A stretch of DNA of 64,000 nt from Cristatella mucedo (Eukaryota; Bryozoa; Phylactolaemata; Cristatellidae). The stretch is taken from assembly GCA_009760855.2 (NCBI GenBank), contig WPIO01000071.1, positions 475,501-539,500 on the forward strand, in the 5' to 3' direction. Positions within the stretch are counted from its first letter, which is position 1; every line of letters begins with the position of its first letter. A program made the position numbers and the translations under genes. Positions 35,096-46,300 of the stretch are shown here, in pieces. Under the pieces are notes generated by a model. That model did not search any database. It saw nothing but the letters and a program-made list of their open reading frames with translations, and was not told the DNA's origin.

Positions 35096-36350
35096 TTGAC
35101 GAATTTCAATCAAGCTAAAAAAAAGCACGAGACCGTAAGGAGATATGAGCTATTATGAAATTATTCGCACTAAGAAAACCTACACTGCTTCACATCACAC
35201 CACTCGCCGAACTATATGGGCTGCTGATCAAGACGCGAACCTACTTCGAGTTTCTGTCACTTACTTGTTGGCCCCCAGTCTATTCCATCCTTATTGACTT
35301 ACCCTAACCACGTTATCTACTGTCAACGTTTCTTACTCAAGATGTCGTTTCGATCCACCTCAAACCAAGCACGAATCCTGTGGTGACTGTGCCTTTAGTA
35401 CTTTCCAAACCCAAGAACTCAATCTCGTCTGACATTGAATGCAAGGCGGCTCAAGATCTCAGAGGGCAGGCACTGTAAGGATTATTTTTTTAAACATCTG
35501 ACTATGGAAGCACAGCGATACGGCCAAGCTCGTGTCGCACTCTTATAGCATCTGCGAGGGAAGTCCGGCTCCTCAAAAGCATGGCTCTGATGGACAGGTA
35601 TTCCACTTCAGCAAACGGCTCTCAGATGCCTAAGAATAAGTTAAGAAAAGACTTTAAGTGGCCCATTGCTAACATATTCAAATCTGAACTCAGCGAAAAT
35701 TCCGTGTGCAAAGTTCCTGATTCGCTGCAGCACCAACAGAAAGCACTGGGGAGACGAATGCCAATGCCAATGCTCATACTTTAATCGGCAGTTCAGGTCA
35801 GTTCCGTGACAAGCTGCATGCTATTTCCCACCCGAGGTCGGTGCGCCTCGTCACTAATTTAGCCACCGGATTGTTTTAGTTAGCTTGAGACAGCCGTAAT
35901 GCAGCTGGCCTGCCATGGGGTCTATCAATCCGCATATCCGTATAACCTGACTGATTGCTCACAACTTAGTCGAGTCATAATCGGTCTCATGACTAGCAAT
36001 AGGAAAGAGATTATCAGTCTCTTGTGCAATAGCACATTATTATGCAGAAGCTTTCAACGAAGCACGTGGTTTGAAAACGCCTTCCTCTTCGCTCGCTGTC
36101 TCGATAATGGCTTGGTGTTATTCTCAGGGGAAGTTGGCTTAGTCTGATTTCTGATCTCTTAAGGTAGTGCTTCGAGCTCAGCATTAAAATGAACCAAAAA
36201 GAGCTTTGCATGAATAGATGCGTCATGCTCAGCATAAGCATGAACCGCAAAAAGCCTTGGAGAATAATGGTTGCCCTGTAGTTGGCTACGAGATGTTACT
36301 CGGTTGAGGAGATGCCTGGCGAGGCATCTTTTCCCGTCATTGATTCTTAC

Positions 36351-36424
36351 TCGAGTGCCGTAAATCGAGTGCCATAAATCGAGTGCCGTAAATCGAGTGC
36401 CGTAAATCGAGTGCCGTAAATCGA
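36351..36424. repeat. 14-bp tandem repeat
   Basis: Five copies of CGAGTGCCGTAAAT, one with G to A. Confidence 0.92.
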
Positions 36425-36496
36425 CGACAATTTCTCTGCACTGGATCACTAAGTGTAGACATATTCGCACCCACAGTGTATATATGTACACACATA

Positions 36497-37128
36497 ATAA
36501 TAGTAATAATAATACACTTGATAAAATGCCTAAAGATAACTCAATTTATTTCTAGGAGCTTTACATTTGCTGAAAGGGAACGCGATCGAATGATGAATGA
36601 TATCATGCTTGATAAACAACATGCACAACATGGTTAGGGTTGACATGCACGGGGTCAGCATTCAAGTGTGGTTAGTATCACCATGCACAGTGTCAGCATG
36701 CATAACCACGTAAAATCGAATCACAGCGACCCACCAAATGCTATCCTAAATAGGTGTGTCTTAAAGTTCTTTTTAAACGTGGTCAAGTCAGGGGATTTTT
36801 TGGCCAAAGTCGGTAGTGAGTTTCAGCATTTGAGAGCCTACGAACTAAATGCATGATCTCCAAAAGATTTTAGGTTCGTACGAGGTATTGGTAAAGCGTT
36901 CGATTCCGAAAAGCGGGTGGTACGACGCTTAGCCTGGTGGGGCGGTAGATCTGATAGGTAGTAGATCTCATAAGTATCCTTCTCTGCGAACTAATTATAG
37001 GCTGGATTATATAGAGGCACAGGAAGAACAGCATAGGCCAACAGACTACTTATGTATCAGTCGGATGGCGGTCGAGGCTCAGAATATCTCGATTAACTCG
37101 TAGTGAAAAGCTAGGCTCCTAAGAATTC
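36497..37128 (-). mobile_element. LINE family-2, minus strand (duplicated copy)
   Basis: The same insertion as 11645-12290, so it was carried by the duplication and did not arrive independently. Confidence 0.8.
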
Positions 37129-37770
37129 CTTAACTTGACGTTCCAGTGACCTCTCGTTAGACAACCACATCAGCTCCACAGTCAAATCAGCCTATTTTCA
37201 GCATCACAACATTGCTAAAAATCGGGCTTGTTTAGGTAAAGATACCACATCTAAGTTGGTCCATGCATTCGTGAAATCCCGTCTCGACTTCTGCAACTCA
37301 CTGCTTACTGGCCTACCAGCATGTGCTATCAGGCAATTGCAGCCGGCCCAAAACTCCACAGCTAGGCTTGTCTGTCGTGAGCTTTGCAGATGCCACATCA
37401 CACCACTTCTCGCCGACCTGCACTGGCTACCAGTCAAGCAACGGATTGACTTCAAGGTCTGGTCACTCACTTTTAGGTCACTTCATTCTTTGGCTCCAGC
37501 CTATCTCTCAGATATACTCCCCCATCAGGCCAAGCATCGTACCACCAGCTTTTTGGAATCCAACAGTCTACAAATACCTCGGACAAATCTCAAATCCTTT
37601 GGAGACCGTGCATTTAGTTCGTATGTTCCCGAAGCCATGTTATTCACCTTGCTTATCAAGCATTTTATTTCTCACCATTCAATCGCGCTTCCCTTTGCAG
37701 CAAATGTGAAGCGCCTAGAAAGAGATTGACTTTTCTGAGGGCACTTTTCAAGTGCGGTATTAATAGTATT
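37129..37770 (+). mobile_element. LINE family-2, plus strand, inserted after duplication
   Basis: Encodes [41 protein letters not shown] and SLAPAYLSD, then GDRAFSSYVPEA. The C-terminal ORF then jumps straight into the 3' end (CCTTTGCAGCAAATGTGAAG), so an internal part is deleted. It is absent from the equivalent place in copy 1 and lies head to head with the minus-strand copy. Confidence 0.85.
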
Positions 37771-38320
37771 GTTACTTTTTTAAGCACCTTTGAATTCTAA
37801 CTGTCACAATAACAATTACAATAATACTAAGATGACCGAGATGATTCATAGGTTTTAAGTAGACCTTCACTGCCTCGGTCGAGACGAACCTCACCCTCTA
37901 CTTTTGCAGAAGCGTCCAAGCAAATACCTTGGATTAGCATTGGGTGGATAAAGAGCTTGAAAGGATAAAGGGCGTAAATGAGCCATAGAGAGCTTAAAAG
38001 ACGAAAACGATATATAATTTCGATACTGACACATGCACACATTCATTTTCAGACATTTGTTGGATAAGGGAGCGCCGTAAACATTCACTGTGCTAGCAGA
38101 CTTAAAGGCAGATGACGTCGATCGGTCTTTTCTTTAAGCTGCCTGCGTTTGATTCCAGTTCGGCAAGGCTGCCTCTATTCTACCACCAAATAGTGAACCA
38201 ATGCTAGCCGTTCCAAGGCGAATGCGATTTATATGAATTAAAGCATCGGAAGTAAATCTTGGAATAGGCGACTTTATCTGTCAAACTCATGCTTTATTAA
38301 TGTCACACTGCTTGTTTCAG

Positions 38321-38687
38321 AAAGCTCCTCTGCTTCAGGGGAGCCTGCAGCAGCCACAAGCAAGCGGTTATGATTGAGTCCGCATCGTCAGGAACTGGGA
38401 CGACATCTAGTGAGCTGCCTCCTAGTGAATACTATGCTGAAATTTTATTCGAACGGCACCCGGTGACCAAGGCGACCACTCAGGATTCACCACCTGCTTG
38501 CACCAGCCATGAGTATTACAACTACAATGCTAGAGATTACTGCAACGCTCCACCAGCGATTGTGCTGCCAGACCTTGAAAAGCTGCCTTCAACTGCAGGC
38601 AAAAATGAGCCAGACTTTTTCCACGTTGAGCCACCGGAAGACTCCGTGTGCATGGTCGACTGTGACCTCTACGTAACCTCTTCGTGA
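38321..38687 (+). CDS. Gene C cytoplasmic-tail exon
   Basis: Follows TTTCAG and is open for 122 codons to a TGA. It differs from the gene B tail at about 20 of 122 positions plus one single-residue deletion. All seven tyrosines and the C-terminal VDCDLYVTSS are unchanged. Changes cluster in the Thr/Pro spacers. This points to past selection on the motifs, even though the upstream exons look broken. Confidence 0.72.
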
Positions 38688-39039
38688 TTCTACGTAGCCC
38701 TCTTCCTCAGCTCTTAGCCTATTCGCCATTGCTAGGGAGTTGCTGCTGCTACATTCAGTTAAACGCCCACAAAAACAGGCTGGTGACTGCACTTTTGACG
38801 TGGAGCAGCTTAAAATCTATCTGAAATATGCCATTACAAATCTATCTGAAATCTCCCATTACATCGTTCAGATGATGTGCATAATGCGTCATAGGTATTG
38901 CCGTGGCGAAGTGCAATGAAAAGTGAGGAACCAGTAAACTAAGAGAGCCAGCTAACCTGCACAGTGGCTCCCAACGCATATGCGAAACGAATGTGCACGC
39001 CAGATCCATCAGATGAGCTGACAATGCGGCTTGCTGGTG

Positions 39040-39720
39040 ACTGCAAATAGGTCAGCTAGGCTTGTCTGTCTTGAGCGTCGCAGTTGCCACATCACACCAC
39101 TTCTCGCCGACCTGCACGGGCTCTCAGTCAAGCAACGGATCGACTTCAAGGTTTTGTCGCTCACTTTTAGGTCACTTCATTCTTTTGCTCCACCCAATCT
39201 CTCAGATCTACTCCCCCGCCTGGCCAAGCATCGTACCACCGACTAGAAATATCAGCTAGCAGCTGCCAACTATACCGTTACTAGTCTGTGAAATCAGCAC
39301 AGTTGACCTCCGTCCGCCTTCTATGCAAGGCAGTCTCCCAGATTTCGGAATCCAACAGTTTACCAATACCTCGTACGAAATTATCGTCGACCATTTTTAA
39401 CGACTCAAATCCTTTGGATCGACATGAATTCGAATAAATGCATTTATTTCCTATGCTTCCAAGTCAAGTCTTCCTACTTTCAGCTACATAACATTGCTGA
39501 CATTCCTGGAACTCACTCCCTACTTGCGTCAGAACATACAAACCTCAAATCCCTGACGTCAGAACATCCCCTGACTTGACCACGTTTGCAAAGAACTTAA
39601 AAACACCTATTTAGGACAGCATTTAGTGGGTCCCTGTGATTCTTCCTAGATGTGTTTTATGCATGCTGACACTGTGCATGCTGCCACTACGACATTTGCA
39701 TGCTGATCTTGTGCATATAT
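39040..39720 (+). mobile_element. LINE family-2 fragments, plus strand, interrupted
   Basis: Two pieces (about 39040-39240 and 39340-39720) carry [20 protein letters not shown] and the later KNLKTPI-like and 3' UTR part. They are separated by about 100 bases that match the B-C spacer. Confidence 0.65.
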
Positions 39721-39726
39721 GTATAT

Positions 39727-40600
39727 AATAATAATAATAATGCACTTGATAAAGTGCCCTCAGGAAAACTCAATCTATTTCTAGGCACTTTACATTTGCT
39801 TCAAAGGAAACGCGGTCGAATGGTGAGTGGTATCATGCTTGATAAGCAAAATGAATATCATGGCTAGGGTTGGGTGACATGCACAAGGTCAGCCTGCATG
39901 CATGGTTAGTGGCAGCACGCACAGTGTCAGTATGAATAAGCACATAAAGGACGAATCACAAGGACCCACGAAATGCTGTCACGGATAGGTGCGTTTTGGC
40001 TTCTTTTTTAAATGTGGTCAAGTCAGGGGATGTAGTGGCGCAAGTCGGGAGTGAGTTCCAGGCTTTGGGAGCGTACGATCTAGAGGCCCTGTCTCCAAAG
40101 GATTTGAGCTTTGTTCGAGGTATAGGTAAACAGTTAGATTCCGAAAAGTGAGCGGTACGATGCTTAGCCTGGTGGAGCAGTAGATCTGTTAGGTAGGCTG
40201 GAGCCAAAAAATGAAGGGACCAAAAAAGTGAGTGATAAAATCTTGAATTCGATGCGTACTTTGGCTGGGAGCAGGTAAAAGTTGGCGAGAATTGTACTTT
40301 GGCTGGGAGCAGGTAAAAGTTGGCGAGAATTGGTGTTTTATGGCAACTTCGACGCTCACGACAGACAAGCCTAGCTGCAGAGCTTTGTCCCGCTGAAAGC
40401 GTCTGATTGCACAGGCCGTTAGACCAGCAAGCAGTGAGTTACCGAAGTAAAGACGGTATGTCACAAATGCAAGGACCAACTTAGATGTTGTATCTCTGTC
40501 TAAACACGCTCGATTGTTGTGTAGCTAAAAGTAGGCAGACTTGACTGTGGAGCTGATGTGGTCGTCTAACGAGAGGTCACTTTGGACTTTGGACTCACAC
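39727..40600 (-). mobile_element. LINE family-2, minus strand
   Basis: Begins with an (ATA)n tail and the inverted 3' end. The minus strand reads [35 protein letters not shown] and further upstream LINE sequence. A 38-bp direct duplication (40256 and 40294) interrupts the coding part. Confidence 0.82.
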
Positions 40601-41379
40601 TGTCACTTTATTGTTGTCTCGTGGCGACTCAAGTTTAGATTCCATTTCCATCCACATGGTACTACCGACAGCTTTCAGGTTTTTTCTAAATAGGATGCCT
40701 GATGCCTTTTTAATAAACAGGATGCCAGATGGTCTTTTTGTTGTGTACTTTCATTCAGACTTTATAGTATCCATCTCACTGATTCGACCACCTAGCACCA
40801 TTTCGGTTTTTACCATAGGCAGATGACACTCGGCTGTATCTTTATTGTTCAGATAGCACTCAGATGCAGTTTTTGTGCAGACGGCAAGTAGAAGTGCCTA
40901 AACTTTGCTGTCCACTAGTTATCATCGACACCTCTATCGCTTCTTTAACTACCCTGCAGCTAACATGCTATTTTTATTCCTATTCGAATGTCAGAAATCG
41001 GTTCCGTATTGAATGACTGTAATCCATTTTCTCTGTATTGTCTTTCGTTTTCATTTTTTTTCTTTCAGTCTCATTTACGTGTTTTATATTGATGTCTTTT
41101 TTGTCCTTCGAAATGTGAAAGCGTGACCCTCAAAATGTGCTTGGCCAGCTCATACTCTATTGCGTTTGCACGCAATCTGGATATCCTGTTCCTATGCGAC
41201 TGCTGACTCGATGACCGCATCAGTTTAACGTCTAATTTAAGCTGCTTCAAGCTCATTAGTAGGTCAAAACTTTCCATATCAGATATGAATAGCGCAGCAA
41301 TGCACTATCTATCGACGTTAGTTACAATTGTATCTGCAATCCATCTTTTAAATGCACTTCATCCTGGCGGTTAATGAGA

Positions 41380-41945
41380 TGCTTACACCTGCTAGAAAAC
41401 TCAATAGCTAGTGTAAAAGGAAGCACCTTCCACATTGCATCTCTTCTCACCAACCTACATAAGCTCAGCATCTGTCAAGCGCTGTATCAAGCATCTTACC
41501 ACCCACTTTTTGGAATCCAACAGTTTGCCACTACCTCGTACAAACCTCAAATCCTTTGGCGACCATGCATTTAGTTCGTATGCTCCCAAAGCCTGGAAAT
41601 CTCTACCAATATCCGTCAGAACATTCCCTGACTTGACCACATTTAAAAAGAACTTTAAAACACACCTATTTAGGATAGCACTTAGTGGGTCCCTGTGATT
41701 CGTCCTTGATGTGCTTACGCGTGCTGACACTGTGCATGCTGCCACTAACCACACTTGCATTCTGAACCTGTGCATGTCACCCCTAACCTCGTTGTTCATG
41801 TTGTTTATCAAGCATGATATTACTCACGATTCAATCGCGCTTCCCTTTGCAGCAAACGTAAAGAACCTAGAAAGAGATTGAGTTCTCTGATGGCGCCTTA
41901 TCAAGTGAATTATTATTATTGTTATTATTATTATTATTATTATTT
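41380..41945 (+). mobile_element. LINE family-2, plus strand, internally deleted
   Basis: Coding remnants ([27 protein letters not shown]) lead to the full 3' UTR, the AAGAGATTGAG-TTCTCTGATGGCGCC terminus and an (ATT)n tail. Confidence 0.82.
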
Positions 41946-42868
41946 TCTCTTCTAGGATTCCTTCACGCCTCCTCCGTCCCGGACTTGCAGGATCCTGGAT
42001 GCTATTATTCCGGCCTAGCTTTTCTGAAAAGTGTAGCGCGCACACACTTCCTCTCTTCCTAAACTTCCCCAGACTCCAGTAATTTAGCTCTGCCTTTAAC
42101 TAAGCTCGAATGCTTTGGATATCGCACCGTCGCTTCCTATTTTCTCCGCGCCTACAACTTACATTACCGAATTACATCTGGAACTTCGCATGTTGCTTCG
42201 CGACTGGTTCACTTCAAACTTCTTCTGCCAATGACTAACGCTCGGACTCTGGACAGGCTGCGTTAATATTCTGCGAGCATATTTCCGACGTTGCCTTTAC
42301 TACGAGTGTTCCTCACTAGTGACCTTTACTATGAATGTTCTCAACGGTGGTTGACTGAGGACACATATTCGAAAAAGTTAATTTCATATTGGCTCTTCGC
42401 ACCGTTTGCTCCGTCCGCTCGTACTCTCCTTCATGTTTCCGCGCGTGCATGAAGTGCCTACCTAAATCAGTGGGAACGATCAGAATCAGCTGAGCCCCAC
42501 GTTGCCAGATGCAAACTCCTGACGCGCGAAACTAATTTGCCCTTTCGCAACTGTATTTCAACACGGAAAGATCCGAAAAGATTTCCCGTTCAATATAAGT
42601 TAATCAGCCCCGTTTAACTAGTATGAGCTGCAAGCCCGTGCGTATTTCTACTCGTTAATCATTTCCACTTTTCCGCCTTAATTATGAACTCGCTGTAGAA
42701 AGAGACCGGCTGAGCGAGCTCGACGCTATAAAATATATAAAAATATAATTCATTTATATAGCGCTACTGCAACTTCAATCCCGGTAGCATAATTAGCATG
42801 ACCAGACAGCAGTAAAAAAAACTTTCAGTGCACGCCAGATATGTGACATAAATTCTAATTTGTTTCAG

Positions 42869-42918
42869 GCGCCTGCGAAATATTCTGACTGGAATTCGAC
42901 TTCCATACACGGAAAAAG
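42869..42918 (+). other. Candidate orphan mini-exon
   Basis: A 50-base segment flanked by TTTGTTTCAG and G|GTAAGA. It enters in phase 2 with an Arg-Arg-Leu start like the tail exons (RHL, RQL, RKL) but leaves in phase 1. It may be a relic of a further family gene, or chance. Confidence 0.2.
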
Positions 42919-43109
42919 GTAAGAGTGGCTCAGCAGCCGCTACGTCAGCACAATTACATCCGCACATGTCTATCCGCAGCACATCGGAATATCGCTTTGC
43001 ATTAGCGAAAGAGAGAGAGAGAGAGAGAGACTCGCGCGAGTATGCGATACTCTATGCGATAAATGTAGCAGAAAAGCTCAACCAGAAGTTAGCAAGCTTT
43101 TATTTCGGA

Positions 43110-43720
43110 AGAAAGACCGCTTTTGCAGCTTCTGCCATTTCACCTTCGATCCAAGAGTCCAAGAGCAGAGCTTTCTATCACTGCGTCTTTTCAAAAAACT
43201 ATTACTTGCTTCCTGGTGCTGTCCAGGTTAGACTACTGCAAATCAGTTTTTTGCAAGTACCAAAAAACCCATAAAGTCTCTGCAGCTGGCGGCGATGAAT
43301 ATGGCGGCAAAGCTAGCTGACCAATGCCAGACAGAGGCATGTGACACGTGTCCCTTTCGCTCAAGGAGATGCAGTCGCTTCTCGTCGGCCGATGGATATA
43401 GAGAAAACTTTTTACTGCTATCCACGAGGCCCACCATGGCTTGGCTCCAATATACTCAGCAGAACTGCAAGCACGTTTTGAGCCTCCCGTGCCCTCAGGC
43501 CTTCTGTGGACAATAATTAGCCTTTCCACTTTAGAGCTCAAGGATAGTGGTGACAGAAGACTTCGCTCTGCTCAGAACCTAGACAGTGTAACTCACTTCC
43601 GCAATTCTTGCGCAACGTCATCTACTCTCCTGCAGCCGGCTGTGGCACACTCTTTCCAGCCATCCTGAGCTAGTACTATCACGATACGTAATTCCTAGAC
43701 TACTCTCCTCCTGACTCAGC
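43110..43720 (+). mobile_element. Decayed L2/CR1-like LINE (same family as 21.9-24.6 kb)
   Basis: Matches the C-terminal part of that element in several frames: LSRLDYCKS, then MNMAAKLADQCQ, GLL/DNN-like, FRNS and the SAMLLTS end. It is much more degraded. Confidence 0.7.
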
Positions 43721-43928
43721 TATGCTTCTCACTTCAAATATGGCGCGTCGCCATCGGCAGATCGACAAAGCCGTGATGGCACACTGGGTACGGCGGTTGC
43801 ATTCCGGCGTTTCGAATGCTGCGGTTGGCAATCCTGTATTGCCACTGCAAGCGGTGGTGATGGCGGGAAAGGCTCTGTGTTGCTGCTCTTTAAAGCCACA
43901 AAGACCAAGTGGTCGTTACGCATTACAG

Positions 43929-44124
43929 CAGCGGCTCTCAACCCATGGGTCGCGCGACCCCTGTGGGGGGGGGGGCTCGAACGACCCTTTCACACGGGTC
44001 GCCTAAGACCGTCGGAAAACACGCACTTCCACATTTCGCACACAACATTCACTTGGTTGGGGGTCGCCGCAGCATGAGGAAGTGTATTAAAGGGTCGCGG
44101 CATCAAGAAGGCTGAGAACCGACG
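43929..44124. mobile_element. SPIN-like hAT MITE (196 bp) with 8-bp target duplication
   Basis: The ends are near-perfect inverted repeats, CAGCGGCTCTCAACC and GGCTGAGAACCGACG. They are flanked by CATTACAG and CATTTGAG (6 of 8 matching), the 8-bp target duplication expected of hAT elements. Interior words such as GGTCGCCTAAGACC, TCGGAAAACAC and GTATTAAAGGGTCGCGGCAT match my memory of the SPIN (SPACE INVADERS) non-autonomous elements. It has no coding capacity, so it is non-autonomous. Confidence 0.78.
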
Positions 44125-44518
44125 CATTTGAGTTTTCTATGGTCGTGCACTTGCAGCCTAGCGGCTTCGGGTACGCACGCGGTTGCCAATTAGACTTCAT
44201 ATCAAGCGACGAAGAGAAAGTGAGGAGAGTGAGGCCTCTTCCTTGCGGAAGGTGAGACCCGTGGCCGCCTGCGTGTGCCCAGCAATAGCAGCTTAGGCTT
44301 CTGATGCTCCTTCGCCACAGCAAACTCTGCACGGTGCACATCCACTCACTTCTTGCGGCTCCGCAGAGCGTAGCAGGTGGAGATAAGTTGCATTCCTCCT
44401 GCCGCAGTCAGTCGCACGGCGAGTAATCGAGAGTTTGAGTGCGGACGGTTGACCGACCTGGCCCTCCCCCTCTCCCCGATGCGCCAGAATGAGAGGCTGC
44501 CCTCTTGAATGTGCCATA

Positions 44519-44612
44519 CGCACATGCAGCAAATGTAAAGCGCCTAGAAAGAGATTAAGTTCTCTGAGGGCGCTTTATCAAGTGCAATATTATTATTATT
44601 ATTATTATGCAG
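44519..44612 (+). mobile_element. LINE family-2 3'-tail
   Basis: Shows GCAGCAAATGTAAAGCGCC, AGAAAGAGATTAAGTTC and GGGCGCTTTATCAAGTG, followed by (ATT)n. Confidence 0.85.
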
Positions 44613-44852
44613 CGCCGTGCATGCGCTGTGCATGTGTTGTGCATGCATGGCGCCGCCTCGCTGCTCATTCACGTGCCAACGCCTCGAATTTCGTAATAAA
44701 TCTTTTTATATTTTATTATATTTACACATATATTTATCTTATTTATATATTTTATATGTATTATATACGCTAATAAGAAAATCCATCGAATTTTGTCGAT
44801 CGACTGAGCATGCTAGATGAAGATACAGATTCCCTCGGAAATTAACAATTAT

Positions 44853-45045
44853 AATAATAATAATGCACTTGATAAAACACCTTCAGAGAAATCAATATCT
44901 TTCTAGGAGCTTTACATTTGCTGCAAAGGAAACACGATCGAATTTGAGTGGTATCACGCTTGATGCAACATTAAGAACAGCATCAGGGGTGACATGCACA
45001 TGTTCAGGATGCAAGCCAGCATTTATTCTAGCAATTCCCTTCGGC
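44853..45045 (-). mobile_element. LINE family-2 3' fragment, minus strand
   Basis: An (ATA)n tail, the inverted terminus and a short piece of 3' UTR. It abuts the GC-rich gene D region. Confidence 0.75.
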
Positions 45046-45079
45046 CTTACTATTTTTGAAATGGTGAAATCCGTTATCG

Positions 45080-45750
45080 CATCCTGCTTCCGGTCGGCGG
45101 CGCCCGTCCTAACCTCAACGTAAAGCAGGTGGCAGCAGCAGCAAGCACGTAAACCAGGCGACGGCAGCAGCTGCAGCAAGCTCGCAGCGCGCGCGCGCGT
45201 CGGAGTACGTCGCCGCATGACCGCACTCGCCGCCGCCACCTGGCGGGAAGTGCTCCTGTGGCCCCAGCCCCGCCCCTCCCAGCAGCCGGAGCGGCGGCAG
45301 CCTGTTACAGAGGCGTACGTGCGTGCGTGTGACTGCTCGGCCCAGCAGGCGGCGGTTAGTGACGCCACGCGCGCGCACGGCGCCTCCCGCGTCCGCCGTT
45401 CTCATTCTTAGCCCGAGTCGCGCGAAGCGGACGACGAAACGGAAACGCCGCTCGGCGCGGCCGGAGTCACGAGCTGGCGGTCGGAGCGGGCGGTCGGTCG
45501 GAGCGGGTGGTCGGCGAGCGTCGCCGCGGTGGCTGCGGCTAAGCGGATGCGGGCGGGCGGCCAGCGCGACCCGGAACGGAAGGGTGGAGCCCGCCGCCGC
45601 CGCCGCCGCCACAGAGGCTGGCACGCAGGCTCAACGGGCTGTCATGGCAGCTCAGGCGTTGAGCACGCTCGTCGTGCACACGCTCCTGCTCGCTCACGGC
45701 TCGACCGTACTTCGCGGTAAGTTCTAATCCGATTCCCAAGGGCGAGTCGC

Positions 45751-45798
<48 letters not shown>

Positions 45799-46300
45799 CG
45801 AAGCAGCAGCACCGACCGGTCCGCTATCGCAAGACTCGCTTTCGCATGACTCACCCTCCCCCTCCAAACTGCACGCTCCCTACGTTGACCAATCTCGCCA
45901 CGCGTCGTCGTCTAGGTAAAGAGTTATCGTACGCGCCGAAGGCTGCTCTGTTCGCCGCCTCCGACGGGTCTTGGGACAGCTGCGAGCCCGTTTGAATAGC
46001 CGCCCCCCACCGAGCGGTCGGGTGGCAGCGGCGCCAGGAGGCTGCTGGGTATGCGTTCTCGCTTGGACTTGGACGCCGTCCTGTCCGTAGTCGGGATCGA
46101 CAACGGCGCTGGTCGCGGCCCGCCGCGGCGAAACGACTGCGCGACGAAGCGACGGCGCGGCGGCGGGCCGGCGCTGCGGCCTTTTGCCTTTCTGTCTGCC
46201 GCGACCGCCGCGGCGACTCGTCAACTGGGAAGCGACGCGCGGCCCCCTTGTCGCGAGTCCCTGTGGCTGTTTTGGACGCGCGACTAGCCCCGCGAATCGG
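45080..46300 (+). promoter_or_regulatory. CpG-island-like promoter region of gene D
   Basis: An abrupt change from AT-rich LINE debris to dense CpG sequence, with (GCC)n tracts at about 45590-45612 and 45748-45797, surrounding the gene D signal-peptide exon. No TATA box is evident. A CpG-island promoter is inferred. Genes A-C lack this feature. Confidence 0.45.
45644..45716 (+). CDS. Gene D signal-peptide exon
   Basis: [19 protein letters not shown] plus five residues and one base, then GCG|GTAAGT, phase 1. It is the last in-frame ATG of a longer GC-rich open frame; it is chosen because the signal sequence starts there and matches the other genes in size. Confidence 0.72.

Larger units (their letters stand above)
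30457..36010. repeat. Segmental duplication 1, copy 2
   Basis: Collinear with 1-4110. It contains the gene C TM exon. Relative to copy 1 it has gained blocks at about 33985-34615 (GA-rich tract and tRNA-like SINE) and 34995-35890 (LINE tail and unclassified sequence). The final match, an ATGCAGCTGGCC-CCATGGGG block, is at 35899-36000. Confidence 0.85.
15258..38687 (+). pseudogene. Gene C: broken or hybrid receptor of the same family
   Basis: Four exon-like parts lie in family order: signal peptide 15258-15312, ectodomain about 26032-26528, TM 31140-31255 and tail 38321-38687. The ectodomain exon needs two one-base frame changes, one near an A5C4 run at 26383-26391 and one near 26465-26490. 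The TM exon carries one extra base near an A6 run (about 31161-31166), putting it out of phase by one. All breaks sit in or near homopolymers, so assembly indel error is an alternative to decay. The tail exon is fully open, and its tyrosines are conserved against gene B. The TM exon and its flanks match gene A while the tail and its flanks match gene B, so the 3' half is a recombinant. Joining the distant 5' exons to it is inference from order and strand. Confidence 0.5.
36497..39030. repeat. Segmental duplication 2, copy 2
   Basis: Collinear with 11640-13560 and carrying the gene C tail exon. It differs from copy 1 mainly by the plus-strand LINE insertion at about 37129-37770. Confidence 0.85.
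38688..45643. other. Spacer between genes C and D
   Basis: Mostly LINE debris of both families, with fragments of the B-C spacer (39247-39345, 39427-39441) and a SPIN-like MITE. A possible stray exon lies at 42869-42918. From about 45080 the sequence turns sharply GC- and CpG-rich ahead of gene D. Confidence 0.6.

Noticed and set aside
45323-45727. 134-codon ORF as a longer N-terminus of gene D
   Set aside because: The upstream part is Arg-rich noise. The signal sequence begins at the internal ATG 45644 and matches the other genes.
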